From NCBI GenBank assembly GCA_023417165.1, contig JAEZGD010000684.1:1-6944 (forward strand): a stretch of 6,944 nucleotides of DNA, in the 5' to 3' direction. This DNA comes from Planctomycetota bacterium. GTDB taxonomy: Bacteria; Planctomycetota; Planctomycetia; Pirellulales; Pirellulaceae. Positions 1 through 6,944 of the stretch are shown piece by piece; within the stretch, counting starts at the first letter, position 1; the number at the start of each line of letters is the position of its first letter. Under the pieces are notes generated by a model. That model worked only from the letters and a program-made list of their open reading frames with translations, was not told where the DNA came from and did not search any database. The position numbers and the translations under genes are program-made.

Positions 1-1742
1 CGCTACAGCTCGCGCAGCAATTAGTCGGCGCAGCATCCGAAGACCAAAACATCGTCTATGTGGTCAGCGATTTTCGCGCGCTCGACTGGACGACGCCCCA
101 AGAGATCAAAACCGCATTAGGCGAGCTCGCCAATCAAGGCGCCGAGCTAAAGCTGGTCAACTGCGTGCGCAGCGAGCAACCGAACCTCGGCATCGAGTCG
201 CTCGCGCCCACCAGCGACACCCGCGCCGCAGGCGTCCCGCTCTTCGTCAATGTTATGGTGCGCAATCATGGCAGCAGCGTCGCCAAACGCGTGCAAGTCA
301 AGGTTCGCACGACGTTCTTTGATCCGGCTCAGCTGAATACTGCTTCGCCTGAGCAAAACGCCGGGCAAAGTGACGATTTGCCGGTCGTGCTTTTCGACGA
401 AATCGCCCCAGGCGAAACGGCGACGCAGCGTGTGCAGGTCTTTTTCCCGGCCGCTGGCCAGCACGTGGTCGAAGCAACCCTGCCGGACGATCCGGTCGCG
501 GCCGACAACCGCCGCTGGTGCGTGATTGATTTTCCCGAAGGTGAACCGGTGCTCGTCATCGACGGTCATCCACGCCAACGCAATGCGTTTTACCTGACCA
601 GTGCATTCATGCCGGGGCAGCGAGCCAACACAGGCGTGCGGCCGGAAGTACATCCGCCCGAGTTTTTGCGTGACGTCGATCCCGCGCGGCTAAACAAGTA
701 TCGCACGATCTATTTGTTGGATGTGCCCAAGCTCGAAGGCGCGGCCGTTGCCAACCTGGAAGCGTATGTCACTCAAGGCGGAGGGCTCGGAATCTTCGTC
801 GGTCCGAACGTCAACATCGCCTCGTGGAATGCCACGCTGCACAAAGGCGGACAAGGCCTGCTTCCTGCGCCGCTCGCGCGTCAGGATGAGTTGCTTCCCG
901 ATCCGCTCGAGAATAAACCCGATATCGAGGCCGAACGTCATCCCATCTTTGCGCCTCTGTTAGACGAACAGAATCCGCTGATCCGCCTGGTGAATATTGA
1001 GCAGTACTTGCGTGTGCAACCCGGTTGGAAGCCAGGGACGAACAATCACGCACGCGTGATTGCGACATTGCGAAATCACGAGCCGCTCGCCATTGAACAG
1101 ACGTTTGGCTCCGGCCGCGTGGTCACTTTCTTGACGACGGCCGCTCCTGACTGGAACGGCTGGGCGAATGATCCCACGTTCGTGGTTTTGGCTTTAAAGC
1201 TGCAATCGTATTTGGCGCGACCGCCGCAAAGCGATCGTGAGCAACTTGTCGGCGCTACCTTGGAAGCGACGCTTGATCCGGCCAAAGATCGTCCCGAAAT
1301 CACTTTTGTCACGCCGGGCGCAAAGCCTGGCAGCCGCACTGCGGTCGAGCGAATCGCGCAGCCCATGGAAGAGTCGTCACTGCTTCGCGCCACACTGGGC
1401 CGAAACGGCCAGGATGCTTCCGTCGGCTCGACGCTACGCGCCGGAGTGTATGAAACCTGGATTCGTCCCTTGGAAGGCCAGCCCAACATTCAGCGTACCG
1501 CTCTGAATGTCGATCCGCGTGAAGGCAACCTGGTTACGGTGGCGGCAGCCGATCTGACGACGAAGCTCGCACCGGTGAAGGTCATCATCTCGCGCGCCGA
1601 TGACGAAGTGGGCGCGGATCACGAAGCAGCGAACAACTTCAGTCTGCCGCTGATGGCGCTGCTAATTGTTCTGCTGTTGGCGGAACAGGTTCTGGCCTAC
1701 TCGGCCAGCTATCATCCTTTTGCCCAGGCGGTGCGCACATGA
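1..1742 (+). CDS. BatA-like/VWA-related membrane protein with CARDB-like and GATase-like domains (5' partial)
   Basis: The reading frame is open to the left edge (first full codon at 3). Residues encoded before the GTG at 60 continue the conserved-looking strand IVYVVSDFRALDW, which resembles the end of a VWA-type domain, so the gene starts outside the window and the GTG at 60 is not its start. Counting from that GTG as residue 1: residues about 1-40 are the end of the VWA-like part, about 41-160 an Ig/CARDB-like beta domain, and about 163-385 a class I glutamine-amidotransferase-like fold (VLVIDG, then YRTIYLLDVP, then GGGLGIFVGP) with no cysteine at the expected nucleophile position. Then follows a beta-rich segment, and a C-terminal membrane helix at about 528-548 ending in AEQVLAYSASYHPF. 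The domains probably lie in the periplasm with a short cytoplasmic tail. In related planctomycete loci such proteins follow MoxR ATPase and DUF58 genes (recalled family knowledge). Exact substrate or partner is unknown. Its stop overlaps the next start, so the two are cotranslated. Confidence 0.88.
   Translation, partial: LQLAQQLVGAASEDQNIVYVVSDFRALDWTTPQEIKTALGELANQGAELKLVNCVRSEQPNLGIESLAPTSDTRAAGVPLFVNVMVRNHGSSVAKRVQVKVRTTFFDPAQLNTASPEQNAGQSDDLPVVLFDEIAPGETATQRVQVFFPAAGQHVVEATLPDDPVAADNRRWCVIDFPEGEPVLVIDGHPRQRNAFYLTSAFMPGQRANTGVRPEVHPPEFLRDVDPARLNKYRTIYLLDVPKLEGAAVANLEAYVTQGGGLGIFVGPNVNIASWNATLHKGGQGLLPAPLARQDELLPDPLENKPDIEAERHPIFAPLLDEQNPLIRLVNIEQYLRVQPGWKPGTNNHARVIATLRNHEPLAIEQTFGSGRVVTFLTTAAPDWNGWANDPTFVVLALKLQSYLARPPQSDREQLVGATLEATLDPAKDRPEITFVTPGAKPGSRTAVERIAQPMEESSLLRATLGRNGQDASVGSTLRAGVYETWIRPLEGQPNIQRTALNVDPREGNLVTVAAADLTTKLAPVKVIISRADDEVGADHEAANNFSLPLMALLIVLLLAEQVLAYSASYHPFAQAVRT
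1726..1733 (+). promoter_or_regulatory. Ribosome binding site for the VWA/GATase-like gene
   Basis: AGGCGGTG differs from the consensus AGGAGGTG at one base and ends 5 bases before the ATG at 1739. It lies inside the last codons of the preceding gene. It supports the overlapping ATG at 1739 over the in-frame internal ATG at 1805, which has no comparable purine-rich stretch in front of it. Confidence 0.6.
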
Positions 1743-4519
1743 TTGGCACGCCGCACATCCTGGCACAACAAACGTTGCAGACGTTTCGCCTGGCGCGCAT
1801 TGCAATGCTGGACGAGTGGTGGCATTGGCTGGTGCTCGGCGCCATCATCGCGCTTGTCATCGGCTATGTCGCGTGGATGTATCGCCGCGATGGCGTCGAA
1901 CTCTCGCGTACGAAGCGTCTGATGCTGACGCTGCTGCGCCTGACCGCCTTCGCTGGCATTCTGGTCTTCTTTCTGCAGCCCGAGAAACGCGCCGACCGCC
2001 AGGTGACCAGGCCTTCGCGCGCGATCGTGCTGGTCGACACGAGCCAAAGCATGGGGCTGTCCGGCGGCGATCCGTCCGCATCGGCAACTTCGATCAGTCG
2101 TAGCGAGCAGGCCATTGCCGGGCTCAAAGATGGCACGCTGGTGCCAGAATTGCGCCAGAAGCACGAGGTAATCGTCTACCGCTTCGATCAAGGAGCGAAG
2201 CCGACCGAAGTCGCCGCATTGCCGCGATTGCCTTCTGAGTCCGAACAGAACAGCCCCGAGCAGAACCGCGTCGACAGTTACTTTCAAACGGTTCGCGAAG
2301 CGCACTTGCTGATGATGATCGCCGCAGGCGTGCTCGGGCTCGCGCTGCTGGCCGGCTTGGTGCATTGGTTTATGCTTCGCCCGGCACGTGGTGCAGCGCA
2401 AGAATCGTGGGCGCAACTGATCGCCATGGTGGCGATGATCGTCGCCGTGGTGCTTGTTGCGGTGGCGAATCTGCGTAGTCCCGAAGTGCCGTGGCGAGTG
2501 CTCGTGGGACTTCAGCCGCCGTCGTCGTCCGACCTGGTAGCAGAATCGACAACCACCGAAACCACCGGCGAGCCCGAGACCTCGGCGCCAACGATTGACT
2601 GGGCGGTGGAACTACTCCCGCGCGGAGCAGAAACTCGCCTGGCCGATGCCGTGCGCGCCATTATTGATAAAGAGCGCGGCGGTCCGATCGCTGGCATCGT
2701 GCTCGTCACCGATGGCGGGCAAAATGCCGGTGTGGAAGCCACTGTCGCTATCACCGAGGCTCAAGACGCGGCGATTCCGGTGTATGCCATTGGCCTCGGC
2801 TCCGACAAGCTGCCGCAGAACGTCAAGCTGGTCGATATCACCGCGCCGCAGCGCGTCTATCCAGGCGATGAATTCGCGCTCACCGCGTTTGTGCAAGGCT
2901 CTGGTCTGGCGGGCATGCAAGCGGAGCTTCGTCTGTTCTCTGGCGATGCCGACGCGCCCCCCGAGAAGCTGACCGAAGATGTTTCGCAGCAGCGCACGCT
3001 TCGCCTCGGCGAGGACAGCGATGTGACGCCGGTGGCGTTTCAACTGCGCCCGGCCGATCAAGGGCGGCGACAGTACCAAGTGCGTGTCAGCACCAGGTCG
3101 CCGGATCAGGATCCGCGTGACAATCAGCGCAGCGTCACGGTTGAAGTCGTCGATCGCAAGAATAAAGTGCTCCTCATGGCAGGCGGCCCTCTGCGCGAGT
3201 TCCGCTTCTTGCGCAATCAGCTGCACCGCGACAAAGACACAGTCGTCGATGTCTACCTGCAGACCGGTAAGCCCGAAGTTGCTCAGGAAGCGAACAAGCT
3301 GCTGTTTGAGTTTCCCTCGTCCGAGCAAGATCTATTCAGCTATGACTGCATCGTGGCGTTTGATCCCGACTGGGAAGCACTCGATGAAGTGCAGATGCAA
3401 CTGCTCGAACGTTGGGTTGCCGAAAAGGCAGGCGGACTCGTCGTCATCGCCGGCCCGGTGCATACGGCGCAGTGGGCAGGGCGGCGGCGCAGCGATAAGC
3501 GGTTTGAAACGATCAAGGCGCTGTATCCGGTGTCATTCTACACTTCGACATCGGCGGCGTTGAACCTGGGACGCACCGGCGGCGAGGCCGCGTGGCCGCT
3601 GCAGTTCACGCGTGAAGGCCAAGAGGCCGAGTTCCTCTGGCTCGAAGACGATGCGATCGCCAGCGAGGCCGCGTGGCAATCGTTCGATGGCGTGTTTGGT
3701 TACTTTGCCGTCAAAGATCCCAAGCCTGGCGCGAAGGTGTTCGCGCGATTCGCCGATCCCGACACCTCGATCGACAACGAACTTCCGATCTACATGGCTG
3801 GCCATTTCTATGGCGCGGGTCGCGTGTTCTTTCAAGCGAGTGGCGAAATGTGGCGGCTGCGCGCCGTCGACGAGAGCTATTTCGAGACCTATTACACGAA
3901 GCTACTGCGCTGGGTGTCGCAAGGGCGACTCATGCAAGACTCGTCGCGCGGCACGCTGCTGGTCGATAAGGAACGCTGTCTGCTTGGCGAGCCCGTCATC
4001 GTGCAAGCTATCCTCACCGATGCGCAGCGTCAGCCACTTGCGCTTCCCACCGTGCCTGTGACACTGGTGATGCCGGATGGCCAGCGCAAGGCGTGGGAAC
4101 TGACGCGCGTGGCCGAAGCGGCTCGCCCCGGCACGTATGCGGCGCAGTTCACGACCACACAACTCGGCGACTATCGGCTGGAACTGCGGATTCCCGATTC
4201 CATCGACGAACTGCTTTCGCGGCAGGTGCGGGTCGATGCACCGAAGCGCGAGATCGAACGCCCGCAGCGTAACGACGCCTTGCTAAATGAGATCACCGCC
4301 AAGACCGACGGCGAGTATTACATCGGCTTTGACGACGCCACCAGCGGACGCGGCCGACCACCGCTCGCCAGACTGATCGAACCGCAGGATCAATTGACGA
4401 TTATTCCCGGCACGCCAGATCGCGACTTCGATCGTCGGCTGATGACGTGGCTCATGGGGCTGATCGTGGGACTTCTCAGTGTGGAGTGGCTGACGCGCAG
4501 GTTAAGCAAGCTGGCGTAA
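1739..4519 (+). CDS. Membrane-anchored VWA and GATase-like-fold protein (Bat-like)
   Basis: A 926-residue protein, probably the envelope core of a MoxR/VWA-type system. Membrane helices are visible at about 28-47, 61-79, 190-212, 225-244 and 901-917. A VWA domain starts at about 94 with MIDAS motif DTSQS (100-104) and resumes at about 288 with the metal-ligand threonine T299 (GAETRL) and TDGG (D325), so the metal site looks intact. The VWA is split by an insert of about 137 residues carrying the third and fourth helices and a Thr/Ser/Glu-rich linker. Then come an Ig-like region (about 363-470), a GATase-like fold (about 476-725) lacking a catalytic cysteine at the GGLVVIAGP turn, another Ig-like region (about 738-835) and the C-terminal helix followed by TRRLSKLA. 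Arg/Lys-rich segments after helices 1, 3 and 5 predict that all large domains face the periplasm. The start ATG overlaps the previous stop (ATGA). Ligand and partner are not known; likely binding partners are the neighbouring membrane proteins (inference). Confidence 0.9.
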   Translation: MIGTPHILAQQTLQTFRLARIAMLDEWWHWLVLGAIIALVIGYVAWMYRRDGVELSRTKRLMLTLLRLTAFAGILVFFLQPEKRADRQVTRPSRAIVLVDTSQSMGLSGGDPSASATSISRSEQAIAGLKDGTLVPELRQKHEVIVYRFDQGAKPTEVAALPRLPSESEQNSPEQNRVDSYFQTVREAHLLMMIAAGVLGLALLAGLVHWFMLRPARGAAQESWAQLIAMVAMIVAVVLVAVANLRSPEVPWRVLVGLQPPSSSDLVAESTTTETTGEPETSAPTIDWAVELLPRGAETRLADAVRAIIDKERGGPIAGIVLVTDGGQNAGVEATVAITEAQDAAIPVYAIGLGSDKLPQNVKLVDITAPQRVYPGDEFALTAFVQGSGLAGMQAELRLFSGDADAPPEKLTEDVSQQRTLRLGEDSDVTPVAFQLRPADQGRRQYQVRVSTRSPDQDPRDNQRSVTVEVVDRKNKVLLMAGGPLREFRFLRNQLHRDKDTVVDVYLQTGKPEVAQEANKLLFEFPSSEQDLFSYDCIVAFDPDWEALDEVQMQLLERWVAEKAGGLVVIAGPVHTAQWAGRRRSDKRFETIKALYPVSFYTSTSAALNLGRTGGEAAWPLQFTREGQEAEFLWLEDDAIASEAAWQSFDGVFGYFAVKDPKPGAKVFARFADPDTSIDNELPIYMAGHFYGAGRVFFQASGEMWRLRAVDESYFETYYTKLLRWVSQGRLMQDSSRGTLLVDKERCLLGEPVIVQAILTDAQRQPLALPTVPVTLVMPDGQRKAWELTRVAEAARPGTYAAQFTTTQLGDYRLELRIPDSIDELLSRQVRVDAPKREIERPQRNDALLNEITAKTDGEYYIGFDDATSGRGRPPLARLIEPQDQLTIIPGTPDRDFDRRLMTWLMGLIVGLLSVEWLTRRLSKLA
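2189..2599 (+). other. Membrane-hairpin insert that splits the VWA domain
   Basis: Encodes residues about 151-287 of the VWA protein, between the strand HEVIVYRFD and the strand WAVELL. It contains a polar segment, two hydrophobic helices (about 190-212 and 225-244, bases 2306-2470) separated by a short Arg-containing loop RPARGAAQESW, and a linker rich in Thr, Ser, Glu and Pro (about 262-284, bases 2522-2590). An even number of helices lets both halves of the VWA domain stay on the same side of the membrane. Frame and base composition continue unchanged through the insert, so it does not look like a recent insertion or an assembly error. Confidence 0.75.
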
Positions 4520-4520
4520 C

Positions 4521-4539
4521 GACCAGCCGACTGGTTTCT
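4521..4539 (+). terminator. Weak candidate terminator hairpin after the VWA gene
   Basis: Two bases after the stop codon, ACCAG (4522-4526) pairs with CTGGT (4531-4535) across the loop CCGA, with one more possible G-T pair outside. Only a short TTTCT follows. The stem is five or six pairs and the T-run is poor, so this may be a partial terminator, an mRNA 3'-end stabiliser or chance. Its position directly before an independent promoter is the main support. Confidence 0.3.
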
Positions 4540-4574
4540 AGCATCGCAACATCCTTGGCAGACCGCCGAACGGT

Positions 4575-4604
4575 TCGACTCGTCCACTTCGCAAGTGGTA
4601 TAAT
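4575..4604 (+). promoter_or_regulatory. Predicted housekeeping-sigma promoter with extended -10 for the downstream gene
   Basis: A perfect -10 box TATAAT (4599-4604) is preceded immediately by TGG, giving the extended -10 form TGnTATAAT. A -35-like TCGACT (4575-4580, four of six consensus bases) lies 18 bases upstream. The stretch TATAATTTTAGA is strikingly AT-rich for this GC-rich window. Transcription would start near 4611-4612, only 4-5 bases before the ATG at 4616. The gap 4520-4615 contains no other gene that I can support. Confidence 0.62.
4584..4598. repeat. Perfect inverted repeat abutting the -10 box
   Basis: CCACTT (4584-4589), loop CGC, AAGTGG (4593-4598). It fills the promoter spacer and includes the TGG of the extended -10. 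It could be an operator for a dimeric regulator, or, read as RNA from upstream transcription, a short stem followed by TATAATTTT acting as a weak terminator. The two readings are not exclusive. With six base pairs per arm, chance is possible. Confidence 0.45.
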
Positions 4605-4615
4605 TTTAGACACTT

Positions 4616-6913
4616 ATGGCTACTACCAGTCCCAGCACGGAACTCGCCCCGAGCATCCGATCGGCCCTGTCCGAGCTGCGGCGTCGTATCCGTGTCTATA
4701 TTTGCCTGGAAGCGCTGTCGCTGGTGGTGATTTGGCTGGGGCTGACGTTTTGGCTCGCCTTGGCGCTCGACTATTTTCCCGTGCTGGTGTGGGCGAGCGA
4801 AATGCCGCGCGCCGCGCGTGGCGTGTTGCTAGCCGGCATCGCTGGCGGCCTGGGTTGGCTGCTGTTTCGCTACCTGCTGCAGCGGGCGTTCGTCCCGATC
4901 AGTGATCGCAGCCTGGCCGTGCTGCTCGAGCGCAAGTTCGACGCCTTTCACGATAGCCTGGTGACAGCGGTCGAACTGGCAGGTGGCAGCGGCGCTACTA
5001 GCGGGCTGAACGCCGAAATGCTCGCGCATACACACCGCGATGCTCGCGCGCTCGTCGACGAAGTCGCCATTAGTCGCGTCTTCAACTATCGCCCGCTACG
5101 ACGCAAGATCGCGATCGCAATTGTGATGGCGGCCTCGATCCTCGTCTTTCTGGCTCTGAACACCAGCGCCGCGAGCCTCGCTGGCCAGCGGTTGTACTTG
5201 CTGTCGGACACACCCTGGCCGCGTAGCGCCGAGATTGAAGTTGTTGGCATCGAGATCCATCACACTCCGGTCAGTGAAGGACGCGCCGCCACCACGCAAG
5301 AATTGACCTTTACCGATGATCGCGCGCTCAAGGTCGGTCGCGGGGCGAATGTCGTACTGCGCGTGCGTGCTGCTTCTCACAAGCGTATTCCCGACCATTG
5401 CACGATCTACTATCGCACCGCCGATGGCGATCGCGGCAACGTCCAAATGAAAAAGGTCGGCCGCCTCAAAGAGGGTTATCAGCAATACGCCTTGGAAGGC
5501 AAACCGTTCCAAGGCTTGCTAGCCGATTTGCGTTTCGATGTGATGGGCTATGACCATCGGCTGCGTGACTTTCACCTGGAAGTGGTCGACAGCCCCGTGC
5601 TGATCGGCACCGAAGTCGCCTGTCGGTTTCCTAGCTACATGGTCGACGAGGCACTGGCCCAATGGCTGCCGCGCACCGAACCGCTGACCGCGGCCACGCA
5701 ACTTCCGATCGGCACCGAGCTGACCATTCACTGCCAGGCGAACAAGCCGCTGCGCCAGGTCACGATTTATGATCCGCAGTCGCAAGAGTCGACGACGCTC
5801 GACACCAGCGACGCGAGCGAGAGTTTTACGCTGCCGCAGATGACGCTGAGCGGAAGCGTGGCGATCGAATTGACGTTGCTCGACGCCGATGGCGTGCTCA
5901 GCGATCGCCCGCAACGCCTGTACATTCCCGCTGTGCGCGACGAAGCGCCACGGGTGTCGGTCAAGCTGGCCGGCATCAGTTCGCTCGTCACGCCGGATGT
6001 CTCGCTGCCGGTCGCTGGGACGATTGAGGACGACTATGGAGTCGAGAAATCGTGGTTCGATCTGCAAATCAACGACCAGCCGCCGCAGCAGTTGCCGTTC
6101 AGTGCTGCGCGCGATGGCACTCTGAGTCATGCGTTCGACTTTCGCGGGCTGCGCGGTCAAGACTCGCGCTGGCAGCTCAAACCGACCGACAAGCTCACGC
6201 TGGTTGTGGTCGGGCAGGACAAGCACGCGCTTGAAGGTGGTCCGCAAAGCGGTTATGGCGATCGTTGGGAACTGCAAGTCGTCACGCCTGACGAGTTGCT
6301 CGCTTCGCTTGAAGCCCGCGAACTGGGCCTGCGTCGGCGATTCGAGCAGGTCATTACCGAACTGACCGATACGCGTGACGAGCTGTTGCGCGCCGCGGCA
6401 GAACCGGCTCCATCGGCTTCGAGCGAAGCGCCCGCAAGCGACGCCGATAGCGAGCTTCAGACCGAGGAAGGGCTGTCGGTTTCGCTGCGCACGTTGATCG
6501 CCCAGCGTGCTTTGCAACAAAGTCAAAAGTCCGCCCAAGAGATCCTGGGCATTGCCGGTTCGTTCGCAGACATCCGCGCCGAGCTCATCAACAATCGCGT
6601 CGATACCGAAGAGCGCAAAGCGCGCCTCAAAGAACAAATCGCTGATCCGCTCGGCCAGATCGTCAAGTCGCGATTCCCTGCGTTCGACACTCGTCTGAAG
6701 ACCATGGAAGCCGCTCCGAATGACACCGCGGCCGCCCAGTTGGCCGTGGATGGCGCGACCGAACTGTTGCTCGATCTTGATACCGTCCTGCAACGGATGC
6801 TCGACCTGGAAACGTACAACGAACTGGTGGAGCTCGTGCGTTCGCTCATTCAAGAGCAGGAACAACTGCAAAGCGACACGAAGAAGCAACAAGCAGCCGA
6901 CCTGTTGAAATAG
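4616..6913 (+). CDS. Membrane-anchored protein with beta-rich middle and helical tail (DUF4175-like architecture)
   Basis: A 765-residue protein. An Arg-rich N-terminus (ELRRRIRVY) precedes membrane helices at about 29-51, 68-89 and 163-183. The segment between helices 2 and 3 carries a pattern DRSLAVLLERKFDAFHDSL, typical of large bacterial membrane proteins of the DUF4175-like type (recalled, not searched). Residues about 205-555 look like successive beta-sandwich segments (for example PVAGTIEDDYGV at 465-476). Then comes a charged helical region at about 557-592, an Ala/Ser/Pro/Glu-rich linker (about 593-616), and a helical tail to the end with likely coiled-coil segments (about 727-760). 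Positive-inside charges place the C-terminal three quarters in the periplasm. Homologues in planctomycetes are often labelled hypothetical or, misleadingly, polyketide synthase; no synthase motif is visible here. There is no Shine-Dalgarno sequence before the ATG, and the predicted transcript is nearly leaderless. The next in-frame ATG (4802) would remove the first helix, so 4616 is preferred. Function is unknown; a structural or scaffolding role beside the VWA proteins is inferred. Confidence 0.87.
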   Translation: MATTSPSTELAPSIRSALSELRRRIRVYICLEALSLVVIWLGLTFWLALALDYFPVLVWASEMPRAARGVLLAGIAGGLGWLLFRYLLQRAFVPISDRSLAVLLERKFDAFHDSLVTAVELAGGSGATSGLNAEMLAHTHRDARALVDEVAISRVFNYRPLRRKIAIAIVMAASILVFLALNTSAASLAGQRLYLLSDTPWPRSAEIEVVGIEIHHTPVSEGRAATTQELTFTDDRALKVGRGANVVLRVRAASHKRIPDHCTIYYRTADGDRGNVQMKKVGRLKEGYQQYALEGKPFQGLLADLRFDVMGYDHRLRDFHLEVVDSPVLIGTEVACRFPSYMVDEALAQWLPRTEPLTAATQLPIGTELTIHCQANKPLRQVTIYDPQSQESTTLDTSDASESFTLPQMTLSGSVAIELTLLDADGVLSDRPQRLYIPAVRDEAPRVSVKLAGISSLVTPDVSLPVAGTIEDDYGVEKSWFDLQINDQPPQQLPFSAARDGTLSHAFDFRGLRGQDSRWQLKPTDKLTLVVVGQDKHALEGGPQSGYGDRWELQVVTPDELLASLEARELGLRRRFEQVITELTDTRDELLRAAAEPAPSASSEAPASDADSELQTEEGLSVSLRTLIAQRALQQSQKSAQEILGIAGSFADIRAELINNRVDTEERKARLKEQIADPLGQIVKSRFPAFDTRLKTMEAAPNDTAAAQLAVDGATELLLDLDTVLQRMLDLETYNELVELVRSLIQEQEQLQSDTKKQQAADLLK

Positions 6914-6915
6914 TC

Positions 6916-6920
6916 GAGGA
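6916..6920 (+). promoter_or_regulatory. Ribosome binding site of the next gene
   Basis: GAGGA lies 4 bases before the ATG at 6925 in the 11-base gap after the stop of the preceding gene. It favours the ATG at 6925 over the one at 6920, which overlaps the GAGGA itself. Confidence 0.45.
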
Positions 6921-6924
6921 TGCC

Positions 6925-6944
6925 ATGCAATCACATCTCAAGCA
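6925..6944 (+). CDS. Start of a downstream gene (3' partial, unknown)
   Basis: ATG at 6925 opens a frame reading MQSHLK to the right edge. It is preceded by GAGGA at close spacing and begins 11 bases after the previous stop, as expected for the next gene of an operon. Six codons are too few to identify the product or to exclude the alternative ATG at 6920 in another frame. Confidence 0.45.

Noticed and set aside
2306..2470. Possibility that the membrane hairpin in the VWA domain is a frameshift or assembly artefact
   Set aside because: The frame is continuous, base composition matches the flanks, and the sequence on both sides completes the three expected MIDAS motifs in order.
1712..3328. 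Antisense open frames of 234 and 238 codons (1712-2416 and 2612-3328, minus strand)
   Set aside because: Both lie entirely opposite a well-supported VWA protein with intact MIDAS motifs and have Arg/His/Gln-rich translations typical of antisense frames.
3582..3677. 15-base direct repeat gcgaggccgcgtggc at 3582-3596 and 3663-3677, 81 bases apart and in frame
   Set aside because: Both copies encode EAAW in the GATase-like region, with no similarity in the flanks. Shared codon preference for a short peptide is enough to explain it.
4562..4577. Small palindromes around the -35 region (ACCG/CGGT and CGAA/TTCG)
   Set aside because: Arms of four bases with alternative overlapping pairings are expected by chance in GC-rich DNA.
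4447..4905. Plus-strand open frame of 152 codons spanning the gap between the second and third genes
   Set aside because: It overlaps the ends of two well-supported genes in a different frame, has no ribosome site, and shows no domain. The gap is better explained as a promoter region.
5519..6934. A 471-codon open frame on the minus strand, opposite the third gene
   Set aside because: It is a shadow: GC-rich codon bias on the plus strand leaves few stops in this antisense frame. Its translation is rich in Arg, Gln and Leu with no recognisable domain, while the plus-strand protein has clear membrane helices and family patterns.

Overview
The window comes from a GC-rich bacterium, most likely a member of the Planctomycetota (Pirellulales-like). 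This assignment rests on recognising the gene set and its protein architectures: very large membrane-anchored VWA, BatA-like and glutamine-amidotransferase-like-fold proteins in tandem, followed by a membrane-anchored protein with a helical tail. No marker gene is present to confirm it. All genes read rightward and almost all of the window is coding.

Layout: (1) positions 1-1742 hold the 3' part of a BatA-like/VWA-related membrane protein whose real start lies left of the window. (2) Positions 1739-4519 hold a 926-residue VWA plus GATase-like protein, coupled to the first by an ATGA overlap. (3) Positions 4520-4615 are a 96-base gap with a weak hairpin just after the stop codon and a strong-looking extended -10 promoter (TGGTATAAT). 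A perfect inverted repeat abuts the -10. (4) Positions 4616-6913 hold a 765-residue protein with three N-terminal membrane helices, a beta-rich middle and a helical C-terminal tail. Its start lies only about 4-5 bases after the predicted transcription start, so its mRNA may be leaderless. (5) A probable next gene begins at 6925 and runs off the right edge.

Working model (inference): gene 1 and gene 2 are envelope partners of a MoxR-ATPase/VWA (Bat-like) system. By the positive-inside rule their VWA, Ig-like and GATase-like domains face the periplasm, held by membrane helices. Gene 3 is probably a further envelope part of the same locus, but it can be transcribed on its own. The cellular role of these planctomycete loci is not established, and no upstream MoxR or DUF58 gene is visible here.

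The two most unusual points are the two-helix membrane hairpin inside the metal-binding VWA domain of gene 2, and the promoter/inverted-repeat arrangement in front of gene 3 that predicts a near-leaderless message. I saw no mobile elements, tRNA, rRNA, CRISPR array or clear signs of recent gene transfer.
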